A DNA stretch of 64,000 bases from Rhynchosporium graminicola. Lineage: Eukaryota > Ascomycota > Leotiomycetes > Helotiales > Ploettnerulaceae. This document shows positions 1 to 12,653 of this stretch, piece by piece (the stretch's first letter is position 1; every line of letters begins with the position of its first letter). The stretch is from contig FJUW01000032.1 in NCBI GenBank assembly GCA_900074885.1, positions 1 through 64,000 on the forward strand. Direction: 5' to 3'. The position numbers and the translations under genes were made by a program. Under the pieces are notes generated by a model. That model was not told where the DNA came from. It saw only the letters and a list, made by a program, of their open reading frames with translations, and searched no databases.

Positions 1-1285
1 GCGTTATACGTATAGATAACTATTATAAAGTAGTAAACTATTATTAATAGTATAGCTATCTCCTAATATATTTCGTTCTTTAGAGAATAATTCTCAGTTA
101 AATTAGTATAGTTTCTCGATTAAATTAAAAGAGTTATATACAAGTTCTAGTAGCGTATTAGTTCTTAGCGATATTAGATATATATAACTAATTTAATCGA
201 TATAATACTTAGCTAGTTCCGTATTAATCCTAAGGTCTAAGTAGTCTAGAGATAGTAAAACCCGAGATCTACTATCTTATTTCTATTATTCTTATATCCT
301 TAGATCTTATTCCCTATAGCTAAGGATATTAGCTTTAGCGTTATCTTTACTAAGCGTATATATAATTTAAAAGTTGAATTCGGAAAGGAATTCTATTTAT
401 CTAGCTTACTTACTAGTTAGGACCTTAATAGTTATAAAGTATTCTAAGGATCGATAGTCTATATATATACTAATATAATATCGTAAAGATATAAGTTCTA
501 GTCTCTATTTCCGGAAAGACTTAATAATAGCGTATAGCTCCTTATCATAGATCTTCTAGTTTAGTTTATATCTATTAAGAACATAAGAATAGAATCTAAT
601 TAGATACTACTAGTTATCTTTATATAATTAGAAGATAACTCTAGCTATTATACTATTAGAGGTATTAGTTTCTAGTTTAGTTTATAATTTAGGGTCGAAA
701 TAATATAGTTTCTATACTAATAGTAGCTATTAATGTAAATCGTCGAAGGACTTCTTATAATTATTAGTGAAATTCTATAGTACTATAGGCTGAGTAAGTA
801 TTAAGAGAGATTTAATAATAAGGCCGAAATTCCGAATAAATTAATAGTAGAACTTATAGAATCCTAGGAAGGATTTCATAGCTATTACTATTTCGAGGTA
901 CTTCTAATTTACTAATAGTATTACCTTCTCAGGATCTGGCTTAATTCTATTAGTAATAATAATATATCTGAGGTATTTAGTCCGAGTAATATGGAATTCG
1001 CTTTTCTTAATATCTACCTAGAGTCTAGTATCTATTAAGTATTATAATACTAATTTAATATATTCCTTATATTCCTAGAGCGTTTCCGAGTATATAAGAA
1101 TATTATCTGTGTAAGCTATATAGAAATTATCTAGGTAGTCTAGTAGTATATTATTTATATATCGCTAGTATATACTAAGTCTATTATAGAGCCTAAAAGG
1201 TAGTACTTTATATTTATAAGATCTGAAGCAGGTTCGGAAAGTAATATACTTCTCGGATTCGGGGTCTATATAGATACAGTTAAAT

Positions 1286-2054
1286 ACTACTCGGATATCT
1301 AGTTTAGTAAAGATTACTACTTTAGATATATAAGTTAAGAGCTTATCGATCCTAAGTATTAGGTAGGAATCCTTTCGAGTGATCGTATTAAGCTTATAAT
1401 AGTCGATATAGAAGCGTAATCCTCTATTAGCTTTCTTAATAAATAATATAAGTAATATAAAGGGACTTTAGCTAGATTCGATAAATCCCTTATCTAAGTT
1501 CTCTATAAGGTACTCCTTAGTTACTTATAGTTCGTCTATAGATTACTAATATAAGAGCGAATATATATTAAGTAATAGTTCTTCTAAGATAATTCTATAA
1601 TCGTATAAGTAATAAGGCGGAAGAATATTAGAATCCCGCTTAGAAAAGGCTTCCTTAAGAGTATAGTATNACTACTCAGATATCTAGTTTAGTAAAGATT
1701 ACTACTTTAGATATATAAGTTAAGAGCTTATCGATCCTAAGTATTAGGTAGGAATCCTTTCGAGTGATCGTATTAAGCTTATAATAGTCGATATAGAAGC
1801 GTAATCCTCTATTAGCTTTCTTAATAAATAATATAAGTAATATAAAGGGACTTTAGCTAGATTTAATAAATCCCTTATCTAAGTTCTCTATAAGGTACTC
1901 CTTAGTTACTTATAGTTCGTCTATAGATTACTAATATAAGAGCGAATATATATTAAGTAATAGTTCTTCTAAGATAATTCTATAATCGTATAAGTAATAA
2001 GGCGGAAGAATATTAGAATCCCGCTTAGAAAAGGCTTCCTTAAGAGTATAGTAT
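1286..2054. other. Assembly join: single N flanked by a 384-base direct duplication
   Basis: Position 1670 is an N. Bases 1286-1669 are repeated almost exactly at 1671-2054. The two copies differ at a few sites, for example TTCGAT against TTTAAT in the middle. Gypsy-A copy 2 has this segment only once, and from the shared start (1 and 41909) to the LTR ends (4985 and 46508) copy 1 is longer by exactly 385 bases, which equals the duplicated segment plus the N. The most economical reading is two overlapping contig ends joined without trimming, not a biological tandem repeat. Confidence 0.85.
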
Positions 2055-4717
2055 TATTCCGATAGCTTTTTAGCTATAAGTTATTCAGTATCGGGATCCT
2101 TAGAAGAGTCGCTATTTAAGTAGTCTTATAAGAAGCGGTCTATCTCGTAGATATTAATAAAGAATAATTTGGAACTTTTATATTTTATATTAAAGTAAAA
2201 AGCTATAGTACTAATTTAGTAAATCGGAACTAGTTTCCAGATCCTCAGAAGTTAAGAAGAGTACTTATAATAGGGTTTCGGCGCAAGTACCTTTCTCGAT
2301 GAATTCGGAGCAGAAAGAGGTTCGGATTCCTTAGCGATAAGCGGAAATAAATTAAAAAGTAAAAATAATACGTTAATATACTATATCGCTACTATTTGAT
2401 ATAATCGGCGTTAGTCTAGCTAGTTTATAGCTAAGTCCCGCGCGTTAGTATCGATTTAGTAAGATCGATTAATATTAGGTTTATAAGGTAATAGGGTTAT
2501 AATTATCTTCTTATTATATTAGAAGGTAGCTAGATAGCGTTTCGACTATAGTAGCTTATAGTAGAGCGTATCTAGCTTAACTTGAAATTATTATATCTAT
2601 TTAATATTAATAATTATATCTTATTATCCTAGATTAAAGAGAATAAAAGAGTAGTTATAAATACGCTTATAATTAATAGAAAAGTATAAACATATAAAAT
2701 AGGTAATATAGGTTCTGATAGACTATTAGAAACTATATATTAGAATAGAATAAGATAGTAGCTCGATTTTAATACTAAGGGCTCCCGATAGTCGTCCGAT
2801 AAGAGTGCAATTAATAAATAGATAACTATTCGCTCTAGTATCGATTAAGCTATTTATAGAGACTTTTAGCTTATTTATATTAACTATAGTCGGGTATATA
2901 AATTACTTACCTCTTATTAAGGAGTTAAGGTTAAGATTAGAGAGATTATACTTATATAGACCTAGGAAGGAGTTTTTACCTAGGCCTTATTATTTCCCTC
3001 TAGTATTAGTCCAGATTCGAAGGGTATATCTTTTATTACTTCCTTAGTTACTTAATCTTCTTCTGGAAATTCGTTAATTAATTAAACTTTAGGCGGGTTA
3101 GGGTAGTCTAGCTTAATATAACTAAGCTATCTATAACTATAATACCTAAGGGGTTCTCCAGTCGAGGTAGTAAGGTGTTTTAGCGCGGAGGGAGTACTAG
3201 ATTATACCGGGGTAGAGGTATATACGTATAGTACGGGAGTAGTTTATCGAGGGGCTAAGCTTAGGGACTAGTAAGAAGTAGAACTAGTAGAGGTCGTAAT
3301 AGTAATAGTAAGCTTATAGTACTATACTAGGGTAATAGCTTTCTCAGGATAAGTATATTCTAAGTTATAGCGACGTTTAGTATTAAAAGAAAGTAAGGAT
3401 CTAACTATAGAAGCGTAATCCTTATTCTATATTAGTTTAATAATAAGAATTAAAGCGCGTTAGGATAGTATAATCTTATCTTATATATAGAAGAACTACT
3501 CCTTCTTTTTAATCTTACCTTAGATAATAGCGCTTTAAAATCGATTACGAAACTCAGCGAAAGTCTCGCGTATATAGCTAGGTTATTATATTTCTAAGCG
3601 ATAGAAAGTATTATAATAGTTATCTTCTTCTAAACTAGTAAGGAAGTTCTCTTCTAATAAGGAGATTATTTCCTTACTAGTCTTAAACTTATTAGCGAAA
3701 TACTAAGGCGTAAGATACTCTTTAGCTAATCTAGTAACTAGTCCCTATATAAGAACGCGCCGAGAGAAGTCTATAGAGTAGTAGTTAGTATTTATAGCTA
3801 GCTAGTCTCGTATCGATACTCTCTATTAGAGAAAGGTAAGGTCTAATCTATTATCTAGAGGCAAGATCTTCTTAATAAGATAAGACTTCTTAAGGCGTAA
3901 CTCTACTGATTTAGCGCTAAGGGAGGGAGATAGTTTATTAGGAATAGTATCCTCTCTCTTAGTACTATATATCGGAATAGAGTTTATTAGCTTATTGAAC
4001 TCCGCTATACGCGGAGATTACGATATTAGTTCTAGTAAGAGAGTCGAAGATAAGCAAGGGACTCTTATAAGGAACTTATCTTATATAGAGATTAGTTTAT
4101 CTATAGTATCTTCTAGAGAGTTATTCTTTTCCTTTTAGTTTACTAATTATTATAAGAGAGAATAGATCAGGTTCGAGTTACTTGTAGTAGTAGGAGTACT
4201 TAGCGATTATACTCCTAGTGAATTTCGCTTTTATTTTCTTTTCCTTTTTAGTTAGTATTTCTTTAATAAAGTATTAATATTCTCTAGAGTAAGAGACGTT
4301 CAAGGTAAGGAAAGGTATAATAGATTAGGTTCGGAAGTAGAGTAAAGAGGGTCGCGTTAAGTCCTCTTAAAACTAGAGGGGTCTCTAGTTTATTAGTTAG
4401 GAGTTATTCTAGTAGCTTAAAAAGGGGTATATTAGGACTATTTTAGTAGCGATACGTAAAGGTTAAAGTTCCGGGGTATTTATTATACTTTCTTTAAAAT
4501 CTATCTATAATTCCTTTATACTAAGGGGGTTATTAAAGGAGAATTAGCAAAAACCTCCTCTATTATACTATTTGCGATAAGCTAAATTAAACCCTGATTT
4601 ATAGTTATCCGAGAGATCTCTAGTATCTTAGCTATATATAAGTAGTTATCGAATAACTAACTTAGTAGTAAGATATTATAATAAGCTATCTCCAGCTATC
4701 TTGATCTTTTTATTTAA

Positions 4718-4985
4718 TATAACGATATAAGACTTAAGGCGGTATATAAGTAAGAATAAACAAGTAGGGAAGCTAAGAGCGATCTTATATAGTTTACTAT
4801 AAAGGAAATAAAAAGATAAGAAAGGAAAAAGAAGAGAGATAGAGTATAAGGTACCTTATATATATATACTAGTACTAGTCTGATACTATACCGGGTCGGA
4901 TACTAGTTCTGCCGGGATACCTATGAACTTAGGCCCTGTTATCTATCCTTCTTCTCATGTGATATTCAGGTGAGCTGTCGTTATA
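4718..4985 (-). repeat. Gypsy-A copy 1, 5' LTR (268 bp)
   Basis: This stretch aligns end to end with the LTRs at 37368-37635 and 46241-46508, all 268 bases. The ends have become TATAA...TTATA where the least mutated copies show TGTAACGAC...GTCGTCACA, as expected for RIP acting on TG and CA dinucleotides. Confidence 0.85.
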
Positions 4986-4990
4986 TATAT

Positions 4991-5574
4991 ACGAATAGTA
5001 ATAGTAATAGTAATAGTTCGAGTAGTAAGATTACTTATAAAAAGGATAATATAATAGATTAAGAAACCGGTTATATAGTAGCTACGAAAGCAGTACTAGC
5101 CTCCCGCGAGAAACGTTAGAAATAGAGAGATATAGGAAAATGCGTAAGGTATAGCTCTAATAAGTATTAGATAAGCTAATACTACTACTAAGCTTTATAT
5201 AGTTAATTATTATTAGTATATTCTAACTCTTCTACAGAGCAGGATAATACGAAGGGAAAGGCAATAGTTCGCGTAAGTACTATAAGGACTTCGAATATAG
5301 TAAGGCCGAGTAGGCCTTTGCTTCGAGATAATAGCTACGGAATAATTTTTAGAGGAGGATTAGTTTAAAGGGGGGAGTAATATAATAGGTTATACCCGGG
5401 ATAGATACTTAACGCTAAGTATCTTGCTAACTACTACTACTAAAGCACTAGTAGTAGTAGTACCGTATCCTCTCCTTTTCTATCGAGGAAGAATTCTCCT
5501 CCGCTCTTTAGCTAATTCTTCCTATTAATCAAAGACACCGTTTACACTATACACTTTGCACTCGCCCCGTGACA
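4991..5574 (+). mobile_element. Remnant of a third LTR element (Gypsy-C) with its 3' LTR at 5381-5574
   Basis: A purine run (AAAGGGGGGAGTAA, ending at 5380) immediately precedes an LTR-like segment that starts TATAATAGG (5381) and ends CCCCGTGACA (5574). That is the layout of a polypurine tract before a plus-strand 3' LTR. After 5574 the sequence is hAT again, starting AAGAG, the likely target duplication. About 220 bases upstream, near 5138-5190, one frame fits a decayed CX2CX4HX4C zinc knuckle as in gag, with TGC/TGT codons changed to TAC/TAT. A knuckle so close to the polypurine tract would mean a gag-only, non-autonomous element; this is an inference. A short AGTAATAGTAAT microsatellite lies at about 5007-5027. 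Confidence 0.5.
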
Positions 5575-6064
5575 AAGAGCTAGGGTTTTTATAACGACAC
5601 AAGGGCTCTAGACAGTATACGAGCAGTAATAAAACAAGTAGGGAGGTCAAGAACGATCCTTAATAGTCTAGTACGAAGGAAACAGAAAGATACAGAGCTC
5701 TGAAGGAGTCTGTACCTCTATATATATAAGGAGGGTATACCTAAGGCACCGATACTAGCCCGTATCTGCCACGTATACTATACGCCGTTATAGTTTTATA
5801 GCTAATATAGAGGAAAAAGAAGAGCTAGAAGTTATAGTTAATAATACGGAGAATTTCTTTAATATAAAGTAATTATAGAGAGAAAGAGATATATAAGAAG
5901 ATATAAGAATATAATAGAATTTCCTCTAATAAATCAAAAGTTAATCGATTAACTAATCGATTAAGTCTAGGTCTTAATCTAATTAAAGGTTAAAATCAGT
6001 TAATCTAATCTAATCTAAATTTAATCGATTTAATCGATTAATTTGATTATTTTTTCGCATACTA
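5575..6064 (+). mobile_element. 3' end of a hAT DNA transposon, copy 1
   Basis: Apart from the solo LTR at 5590-5792, this matches the 3' end of the hAT at 46600-47524. The end of the transposase dimerisation domain is readable in the plus frame (the stretch before the stop at about 5872 matches the residues ending NAENFFNIE of copy 2). It is followed by the same non-coding tail, with repeated TTAATCTAATCTAATC blocks and the terminal sequence TTTTTTCGCATACT ending near 6064. The terminal G of copy 2 is an A here, a RIP-type change. The upstream half lies beyond the Gypsy-C and Gypsy-A insertions, outside the window. Confidence 0.75.
5590..5792. repeat. Solo LTR of the small LTR element TRIM-1
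   Basis: These 203 bases match the 202-base LTRs at 39635-39836 and 40791-40992. They are bounded by GTTTT on both sides (5585-5589 and 5793-5797), and no internal region is present. The flanking hAT sequence continues across the insertion. This is the usual product of recombination between the two LTRs of a full element. Confidence 0.85.
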
Positions 6065-6720
6065 ACTCTGCTAAAAGGCGCTATGATAGCCTTTCTTTCT
6101 ATACCTACTCTACAGATGCGATATGCTAGATGTGTTAAGAACCTTATCATGAAGCGTGAATTAAATTTCTCTCTGATATACGACCTCTAGTTTAGACCAC
6201 TTTAGAAGGTATGCTAGAAGCTTAACTAGAATCTCAGGTTCGAGTTCAATTTCGATTTACGTTAAGGTTCAGGTTCGAGTTCGAGTTCGAGTTTAAGAAC
6301 GAATTTATAAACATTTCAAAGTTATTACTCCTCAAATCGTTAAACAAGTCCTCGAAAGAAGCAATTGATAAGAAATGCCTTTGAGCAGTCGCAGATCTTA
6401 TGGGATTTGTGGTCTCCTGTGCTCTAATAGGCAATTTTTAAGATATAGATGATATCTAATTTGATTCGTAGCTGATCCAAGGGCTAAATCTTCCCTTGTT
6501 GGATCAGGTTGAGCACTAGTAGAAGTGACGCTAGTGATACTAGCTCCGCGGTTTGCTACTGATATCTTGCCCTCGAGACTTAAGCTATACAATTTCGTTA
6601 TTCGAAAACACAAACTACTGTTCTATCTACTTTGAACCCTTATACGCTTTATCAATAAGACTTTCTTGCATCTCGAGGTTTTCTCCTAAATAGATAACGC
6701 GTCCTGCTTCGTGATCGACC
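6065..6720. other. Intergenic, between the hAT end and the DUF7730-like gene
   Basis: This stretch has moderate base composition, unlike the AT-rich block before it. A few imperfect GGTTCGAGTTCGAG-type hexamer repeats occur at about 6238-6296. Small open frames on the minus strand (6246-6613) have no recognisable content and are probably chance. The last part should hold the promoter of the gene starting at 6721. Confidence 0.5.
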
Positions 6721-8281
6721 ATGTCTTCCAAAGGTGAGTTCGAGGTCGTGATCTCAAAGAAGTCCAAGCAGTTCGCACGAGAGAGTGCGGCATTCCGCTT
6801 CCTTGACCTGGATCGCGGTATGTAACTTTCTCTACCATACAAAGAAGAACCGCAAATCTGATACGGTATAGAAATTCGCAACCTCATCTACAGCCATTGC
6901 TTCGTCCGCCCGATCGGCATTGCTCCCGGCCAAAATATGGAAAACGAAAGCGACCCTGTAAGAGACGTGTAGGAGGCGGGGCCGTCTGGGAGCAATACTC
7001 GAACTACAAGTGCCATTGGGACGGAAGAAGACAATTTATTCCAATCAAGCATTATGTCTAAAGGCTCCTGTCGATGGGCAGGTGGAGAGGATGCTCGTGA
7101 CTTGGACTTCAATCCCGACTCGCAAACAGCAAGATCTACTATCACAAGGCGGTCGATACTTCACCGATACTCAGGTCGACGCAGGCAATGAAATATACTC
7201 CAAAATTGAGCATCGTACGAATAAACGACATGACGGGACCTTCGAAATCATAAACTCGCAGTCGCAGAATGTGTCTGGACTGGCTGGTATTAGTCTTCTT
7301 GCCACAAGCCAGCAGGTTTATAACGAGGCCTGTGAAATCTTGTACGGAAAGAATACATTCGTTATCAATACAGCATTTGTGCATGGGCTGTCAACCTTCG
7401 ACCTTGACAGCTATCTCTATTCAGGGTATCCTAACAACAATGGGCACACAGCATCCATGACCGATAACTATCGAAGAGTTCACAAGCTACTCGAAAGAGG
7501 TAGACACAGCGACTTCGCTATACACGACCCATTGTTGATTTTCTTGCGCAAGATCGGCCCACACTGTGCATCGCTCCTCCGCTCTCTCAAAATCAATGGG
7601 CTATTCAAGAGTCAGGCGGCATTGGTTAGAAGATATTCCTTGTATGCCAGTATGAATCACTTCGACAGAAAACTTCCATTTGCGAAGATCCTCCCAGTTT
7701 ATACACATGTTCTGCGTGAAATTTGTACCAACTTGAGGTCTCTGACTCTCAGTCAGAGCATGGGTGGAGAACATCGAATCTCTCAGCTTTGGAAGTGGGT
7801 TGATGAAGACGATCGATCGGATGGAGAAAGATTCTCGAAGGCTGTCGGAGTAGTCGTCAAAGGGCTGCCAAGTTTGGAACACTTACAGTTGGGGGATTAT
7901 TCGTGTCCTTGGGAAGACGTCGAGGAGGTCGAAGTTTCCGAAGAGCATACTGCAGATGTCTCCGATGAGAACATTGAGACTGAGAGTAACGATCCATGGG
8001 GTGTAGCCGTAAGGCGGTCAGCCGTTGTGAGGGAGCGAAACATAAAGAGGGTTTTTGGCGGAGGAAGCAAGAATGATGGTGGTGCGAATATGGATCGCCA
8101 CCTCGGACGAGACCGAGTATTCACACTCCAGACAGCTGTTCATCAAGGAGGAGGAAAACCTGATATCGAAGAGAGCATCCAAGCGCGATTCCAACAGCTC
8201 GATGATGTTTTGGGTTTCACAAAGGTCGATCGACACAAGCGGCCTCGAAATCTACCATTGGCAACTAATAATACCTCTTAA
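6721..8281 (+). CDS. DUF7730-like (F-box-associated type) protein of unknown function
   Basis: The best model is two exons, 6721-6817 and 7011-8281 (455 codons plus stop). Exon 1 starts MSSKGEFEVV and ends at a GTATGT donor. An acceptor at 7009-7010 joins it in frame. A nearer acceptor (6893) would run into an in-frame TAA at about 6960, which is why the longer 193-base intron is preferred; the exact intron is uncertain. The core, SLLATSQQVYNEACEILYGK at about residues 125-145, is the hallmark of the large fungal DUF7730 family (L-x-x-T-x-Q-x-Y-N-E-A-x-x-I-L-Y-G-x-N-x-F), whose members often follow an F-box-like FLDLP segment. Here AFRFLDLD lies just before the intron. The C-terminal third is acidic, then basic and low in complexity. 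The molecular role is unknown. It converges with the kinesin gene downstream. Confidence 0.75.
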
Positions 8282-9517
8282 AAGCACGGAACCAACCAGA
8301 GCGCGGTACAACTCACTCGAAAGAATAAGCTGACCCTAGCTAATACACAACCAAAGACAAAGCCCCAGTACTCAAATCCTTTCGTGGTATTGATGGTGGA
8401 GGACGATCAGGAGGAAGTTGAGGATTAAGCAGGAGGATGCATGGATAAGACAATTGTAGTCAAGAACTCTTTTGAAACAAATAATGGAGCCTATCCGCTG
8501 AGAGTCGAAGGTGGTCATTAAGGCATAACAAACGCGGGAGCAGCGGAGTCTTGTGGACAATAATAGAAAGTTCAAAATATAAAAGCACCCAAAAACAACA
8601 TCTTATTGCATTTTGATGAATGACGAACATATGAAAATGTAGATATTCTCTCGAAGAACACTTCAACATGATTTCAAAAAATGGCAAAGAAAGTTGTCGA
8701 GCGGGGGTTGCAGGGTGATCCGATAACATACAGAAAGCTAAAAAGCGTCGTGTTGTGAGATTTCAGAGACTTGTCCCAAATTTCACTAAGTGTTGCTTTT
8801 CGTAACAGTCAGTTCTCTGTCTTTTCAATTGTCACTGCCTCCTACTCGCCCGCTTTCAGCCTCAACGTTTATCGCTGAACAGCCCTTTTCCGGATATCGT
8901 GTAAACCCCGCCCACAACAACAACAAACTCCACCCCAATCAAAACAAGCCCCAATCTTTCTTATGAGCACGTTGAAGTCCAATATAATTTCCAACAGCAC
9001 AGACACTATCATAGCGAACGTCTTTCGATACGTATGAATGAAGGAACAAGACTAAGCCTTACTTCTCGATGGTTTTACATATGAAAAAGCAGCTGCCAGA
9101 GAGAAGTAGGCAGCTTCCAGGAACACGAGCTACAAAAGTTTCAGTCACAATCCAGGTCATCCGCAGCAAACTGTATGAAGAACTTTCTAATTAAAGAACT
9201 AATACACAAGCAAACTAGCCCAACTCCCGCGCCCATAGTATGATGTGACACCTTACAATAATAAACAATCCCCATGTCTACCGGCGCGCCCTTTGACTGT
9301 CTGGACGTCAAACGCAACATGCCACCCTCACTCCGCAAGCCACGTATGTGAGAGAGAACGACAACTAAAAATTTGAAAATACAAGAAAGTCATTATCATA
9401 ATGTGAACGCCTAATGCAATGATTCGCACCATTCGCAGATCAAAAAATGCCAAACGCCCACTCTTAGTATTAGTACAAGGCCATTCCAGCACCAAGGCAG
9501 ACGCGATTTACAATGTC
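8282..9517. other. Convergent intergenic region
   Basis: This 1.2-kb stretch lies between the stop of the DUF7730-like gene (plus) and the stop of the kinesin gene (minus), so it holds both 3' untranslated regions and terminators. The short frames on either strand show no family features. No tRNA or repeat was recognised. Confidence 0.5.
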
Positions 9518-12500
9518 TTATCTCCAGCTACCTTTGCCCATCACGCCAGCAACACTCTCTCTGGGCTTCGGCGTACTCCCAATAGTACCAGCGAGCCTCA
9601 CAGCTCCACTTGTCATAGAACCACTGACCTGTCGACCTTCACCGATCGTCGTACGTCGCATATGATTCTTCATAACAGGTGCGCTGCGAGGACTTAGGAC
9701 ACTGGCCGAGAAATTTGATTCTTTCTGACTGTTGACCATTCTACGCGCATGGCCGGCAGTAAACAAATTGTTCTCGTTAGGCGGCGAGCCGGACATGGTA
9801 GCTGCGGTTGGACTTCTTCGTCGTTGAGTACGTGTAGCTGAGTCGTGGCCGTTGGAGACTCGTGAGATGGAACCCGAGCGCCTTAACGCTTTTCTTATTT
9901 TAGCTCCGTCGATCCGGTTTACAGGATATCCGCCTTCGCCTTCTGACGATGAGTTATTGCCGCTATCTGTAGGCGTAGTGTTGTCTGCTGCTGCTTGCAT
10001 CATGCTGAGCGAGCTTCGGTTAATGGCATTTGATGCGTTGATATCACGCAATGGTGAGTGCTCGTTGTCAGATGATGAGAGCCTCGTGATGGTTGGGGGC
10101 GGAGGCGATCCATCCGACTTCTTTGCCAGGAATCCCGCTTGGAACCGATTGGCCTTGGGCTTGATTTCGAATGATGTCTCTGGAGCTTGCGGAATCGGAG
10201 AGGAGCCGAGGGAATCGTTCGAGACATCCTCGGAGAGATAGGAGGGTAGGGCTGGCAGTATGACGCTTTGCTCTATTGAAGAGACTTCAGGTGACTCTGC
10301 CTGCTTCTGTGGGGTCTTTTCGAAATCTGCAAGAGCGCCAGAATCCGTATCATCTCGCCATCGAACACTACGCTTCTTGGGTGTGAAAGAGATTCCCTTC
10401 TTTCCAGCAACGACTTTCCTCCGACGTGGAGAAGACTTCATTGGCGATGCGAAGACTTGCGGTACTGCCGCAGCTAGAGCGGCCATAGCAATGGGTGGTG
10501 CGGATGTAGGAGTGTGGGCTGGCTTTTTGCGTTTGGGCGTTCCTCGTTTGGTCGGGGGGAAGGCCTCTATGACTTTCAGCGAGCCATCTGGTTTGATGAC
10601 ATGTGAAGCTGTAGTTGTACCGGCTTGAAGCAGCCGCTTCAAAACCGTTTTCGCGTGTTGTACCGCATCTTGTTCAGTCATGCTGAGAATATCGTTGAGA
10701 GATGCGATCATGTCGAATTGAGCGGACAGTAGAATCTGCATTGTTTCCGCATCGCCCCCCTTATCATGCTCCAAAACTTCACGCAGGGCATCTCTGATAG
10801 CGTTGGCCTTCAGAAGCTCTGCTTCCCGTGTTAAGCTTGCAGCTTCGACACCGTCCGCGCCATCTGCCTCCGTAAGGGAGCGGATACTATTCTGGAGTGC
10901 CGAGTCGATGGCACGCTCCCAATTTATCTTTTCCAGCCGTTGGTGGTAGTGCTGTCTACTATTTTCGAGCTCGACTAATATTCCGCTAGCTGTCTTTCGC
11001 ATTGCTACAAGACTTGGTGGCATATCTTCGTCCTCCCGAGAATCGCAAATGTTGTCAAAGGCTCCAATCCACGATGACAATAGGCTGATCCGACGCTCAA
11101 TCTGGCGCAGCCTTTTCATGTTACCAACCTTTTCTTGACGTTCCGGTGCCGAATTGTCGAACGCCGCACGAATTCGCGAAATTCCATCTCTCGCAATACC
11201 ATCCCGTTTCTCGCTTTGCTTCTTAAACTTGACAAAGGCGGCTCCTTCTGAATCCTTCTGCTGTGCCCGCAGCTCATTGATCAAAGCCATCTGCTCATCG
11301 ATCTTGACCAAAAAGTCCTTTACGTGCCTGTTGACATTGTATACATTTCTCGTAACCTTGGTCTGGATGTTCTTGGCTCTGTTCGCGTATCGTAAAGTGT
11401 TTTGAGTCTCGTCAAAGTGCGCGCTCGAAGGACTTACGCATACAATCATTACCGTCTTACAGTTTCCGCCGAGGGAGAATTTGAGGAGTCTTGTAAGTTT
11501 CGAATTCCGGTAGGGGACATGGTTCTTCTTCCGAGGATCGCATAGTGCATTGATGCAGCTACCGAGTGCCAGAAGAGATTTGTTGATGTTGGCTCCTTCT
11601 AGCAATCTCTCGCCCCTGTTTTTGGTAGCACTTGCACGCTCACTACCAGCCAGATCGATGATGCTCAAAGTTGCCATGGTATGCGGTTCATTGACATCCG
11701 CATTTCTATCTTTCTGAGCAAGATTGATCTGGAGAACGGCGTGAGATCGTGACGAAGTGGCGTTTGCTTCTGTTGGGGAAATCGTTCGGTATTCGTTGCC
11801 CTTGACAATCATATCCATCACCTGTTGAACGTCTTGCGGGTGATGACTAGAGAGACCAGCCACAGAGACTGTCTGATTTGCGTCCTCCCTCAACATGAGC
11901 CCTTGCTTGCTGCCTCCAGGTACGAGCAAATCGCGAATCGTTTCGTTGTAGATTTCTAGATAAGAAAGTGATACTTCGGTGTGCTTCTCGTCGCTTTTCT
12001 CCGCAATTTTCTCAAACAATTCCTGCATGGTCAAGAAAATAATACCTGGTTGTTGTGCAGTTCCCGTGATTGTGTGTGTCTTTCCACATCCAGTGGCTCC
12101 GTATGCGAATACGGTAGCATTGTAACCCTCCATTACACTGTCCAACAGGCCTCTCGTTGTTGCTTCGTATACCTCGCCTTGCGTCGTGTTGTCGTCGAAG
12201 ACTCGATCGAAGCCGAATGTCTGGTCTTTTGACCTCTTTCCCATATTCGAAACCATCGAGCGACCGAATTTTTGTACTGGGTTGTCCTCAGGAGGGTCGA
12301 AGATTCTACCGGAGTCAGTCTAGTTTTGCCCTTTGTGCTATCAAAACATACAAGCATTTGTCGTCCAAAACCTTGATCACAGGTCTGATGCCTTTGCCAC
12401 CCAACCTAGGCGCTGGTGCTCCAGCCAGCGAACCGTCTCCCAAAAACATTGTGCCATCTTCGCATTTTGTTCTGCCAAAATGTCAACGATTGCCCAAATG

Positions 12501-12653
12501 TGGTTGGAATTGATAAAGCTTACACTTGTGCTGCTTCTCGGATTGTGAAAGGTCTAACTCGGACTGCTAAAAGTAAGCATTGTACCATATATCTATCCAG
12601 AGCCACATACCCGCGACAGATATTGACGAAGCTCCTGGATCTACGGAAGCCAT
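9518..12653 (-). CDS. KIP3: Kinesin-8 motor protein (Kip3/KipB type)
   Basis: A plus-end-directed, microtubule-depolymerising kinesin of the kinesin-8 group, expected to control spindle and cytoplasmic microtubule length. Four exons read in frame on the minus strand: 12653-12611, 12566-12524, 12471-12352 and 12305-9518, about 997 residues. The 44-, 52- and 46-base introns have GTATGT or GTAAGC donors. The start is MASVDPGASS, leading into AVRVRPFTIREAAQ. The motor domain shows the P-loop GATGCGKT (about 138-145), switch I NATSSRSH (250-257), switch II DLAGSE (286-291) and NSKLTRLL (336-343). The neck, YNVNRHVKDFLVKI, is typical of kinesin-8. A coiled coil follows, then a long basic, serine-rich tail with KRGTPKRKK-like clusters, probably for nuclear import or microtubule binding. 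The motor appears intact. The two 43-base first exons are easily missed by automatic annotation. Confidence 0.93.

Larger units (their letters stand above)
1..4985 (-). mobile_element. Ty3/gypsy retrotransposon Gypsy-A, copy 1 (RIP-decayed, cut by window edge)
   Basis: The segment is AT-rich and full of TAG/TAA triplets in every frame, and it is collinear with 41909-46508, the promoter-proximal half of the second Gypsy-A copy. The element reads on the minus strand: its 5' LTR lies at the right end (4718-4985), and the reverse-transcriptase region on the minus strand near 1090-1120 still shows a decayed YxDDIL-type box. The gag side lies towards the LTR and pol runs off the left edge. Every frame is destroyed by C-to-T/G-to-A transitions, so the copy is dead. 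The five bases after the LTR (4986-4990, TATAT) would be the target duplication, but the partner is outside the window. Residue-level domain limits cannot be given. Confidence 0.85.

Noticed and set aside
1671..2054. A true tandem duplication inside Gypsy-A
   Set aside because: It abuts an N and explains exactly the 385-base excess over copy 2, so an assembly join is simpler.
6894..6962. Nearer acceptor at 6893 for the first intron of the DUF7730-like gene
   Set aside because: It leads to an in-frame TAA after about 23 codons, whereas the acceptor at 7010 keeps the frame open.
9852..11405. Plus-strand open frames of 80-130 codons opposite the kinesin gene
   Set aside because: The minus frame has the full kinesin motor and tail with splice sites; the plus frames are shadows of its codon use.
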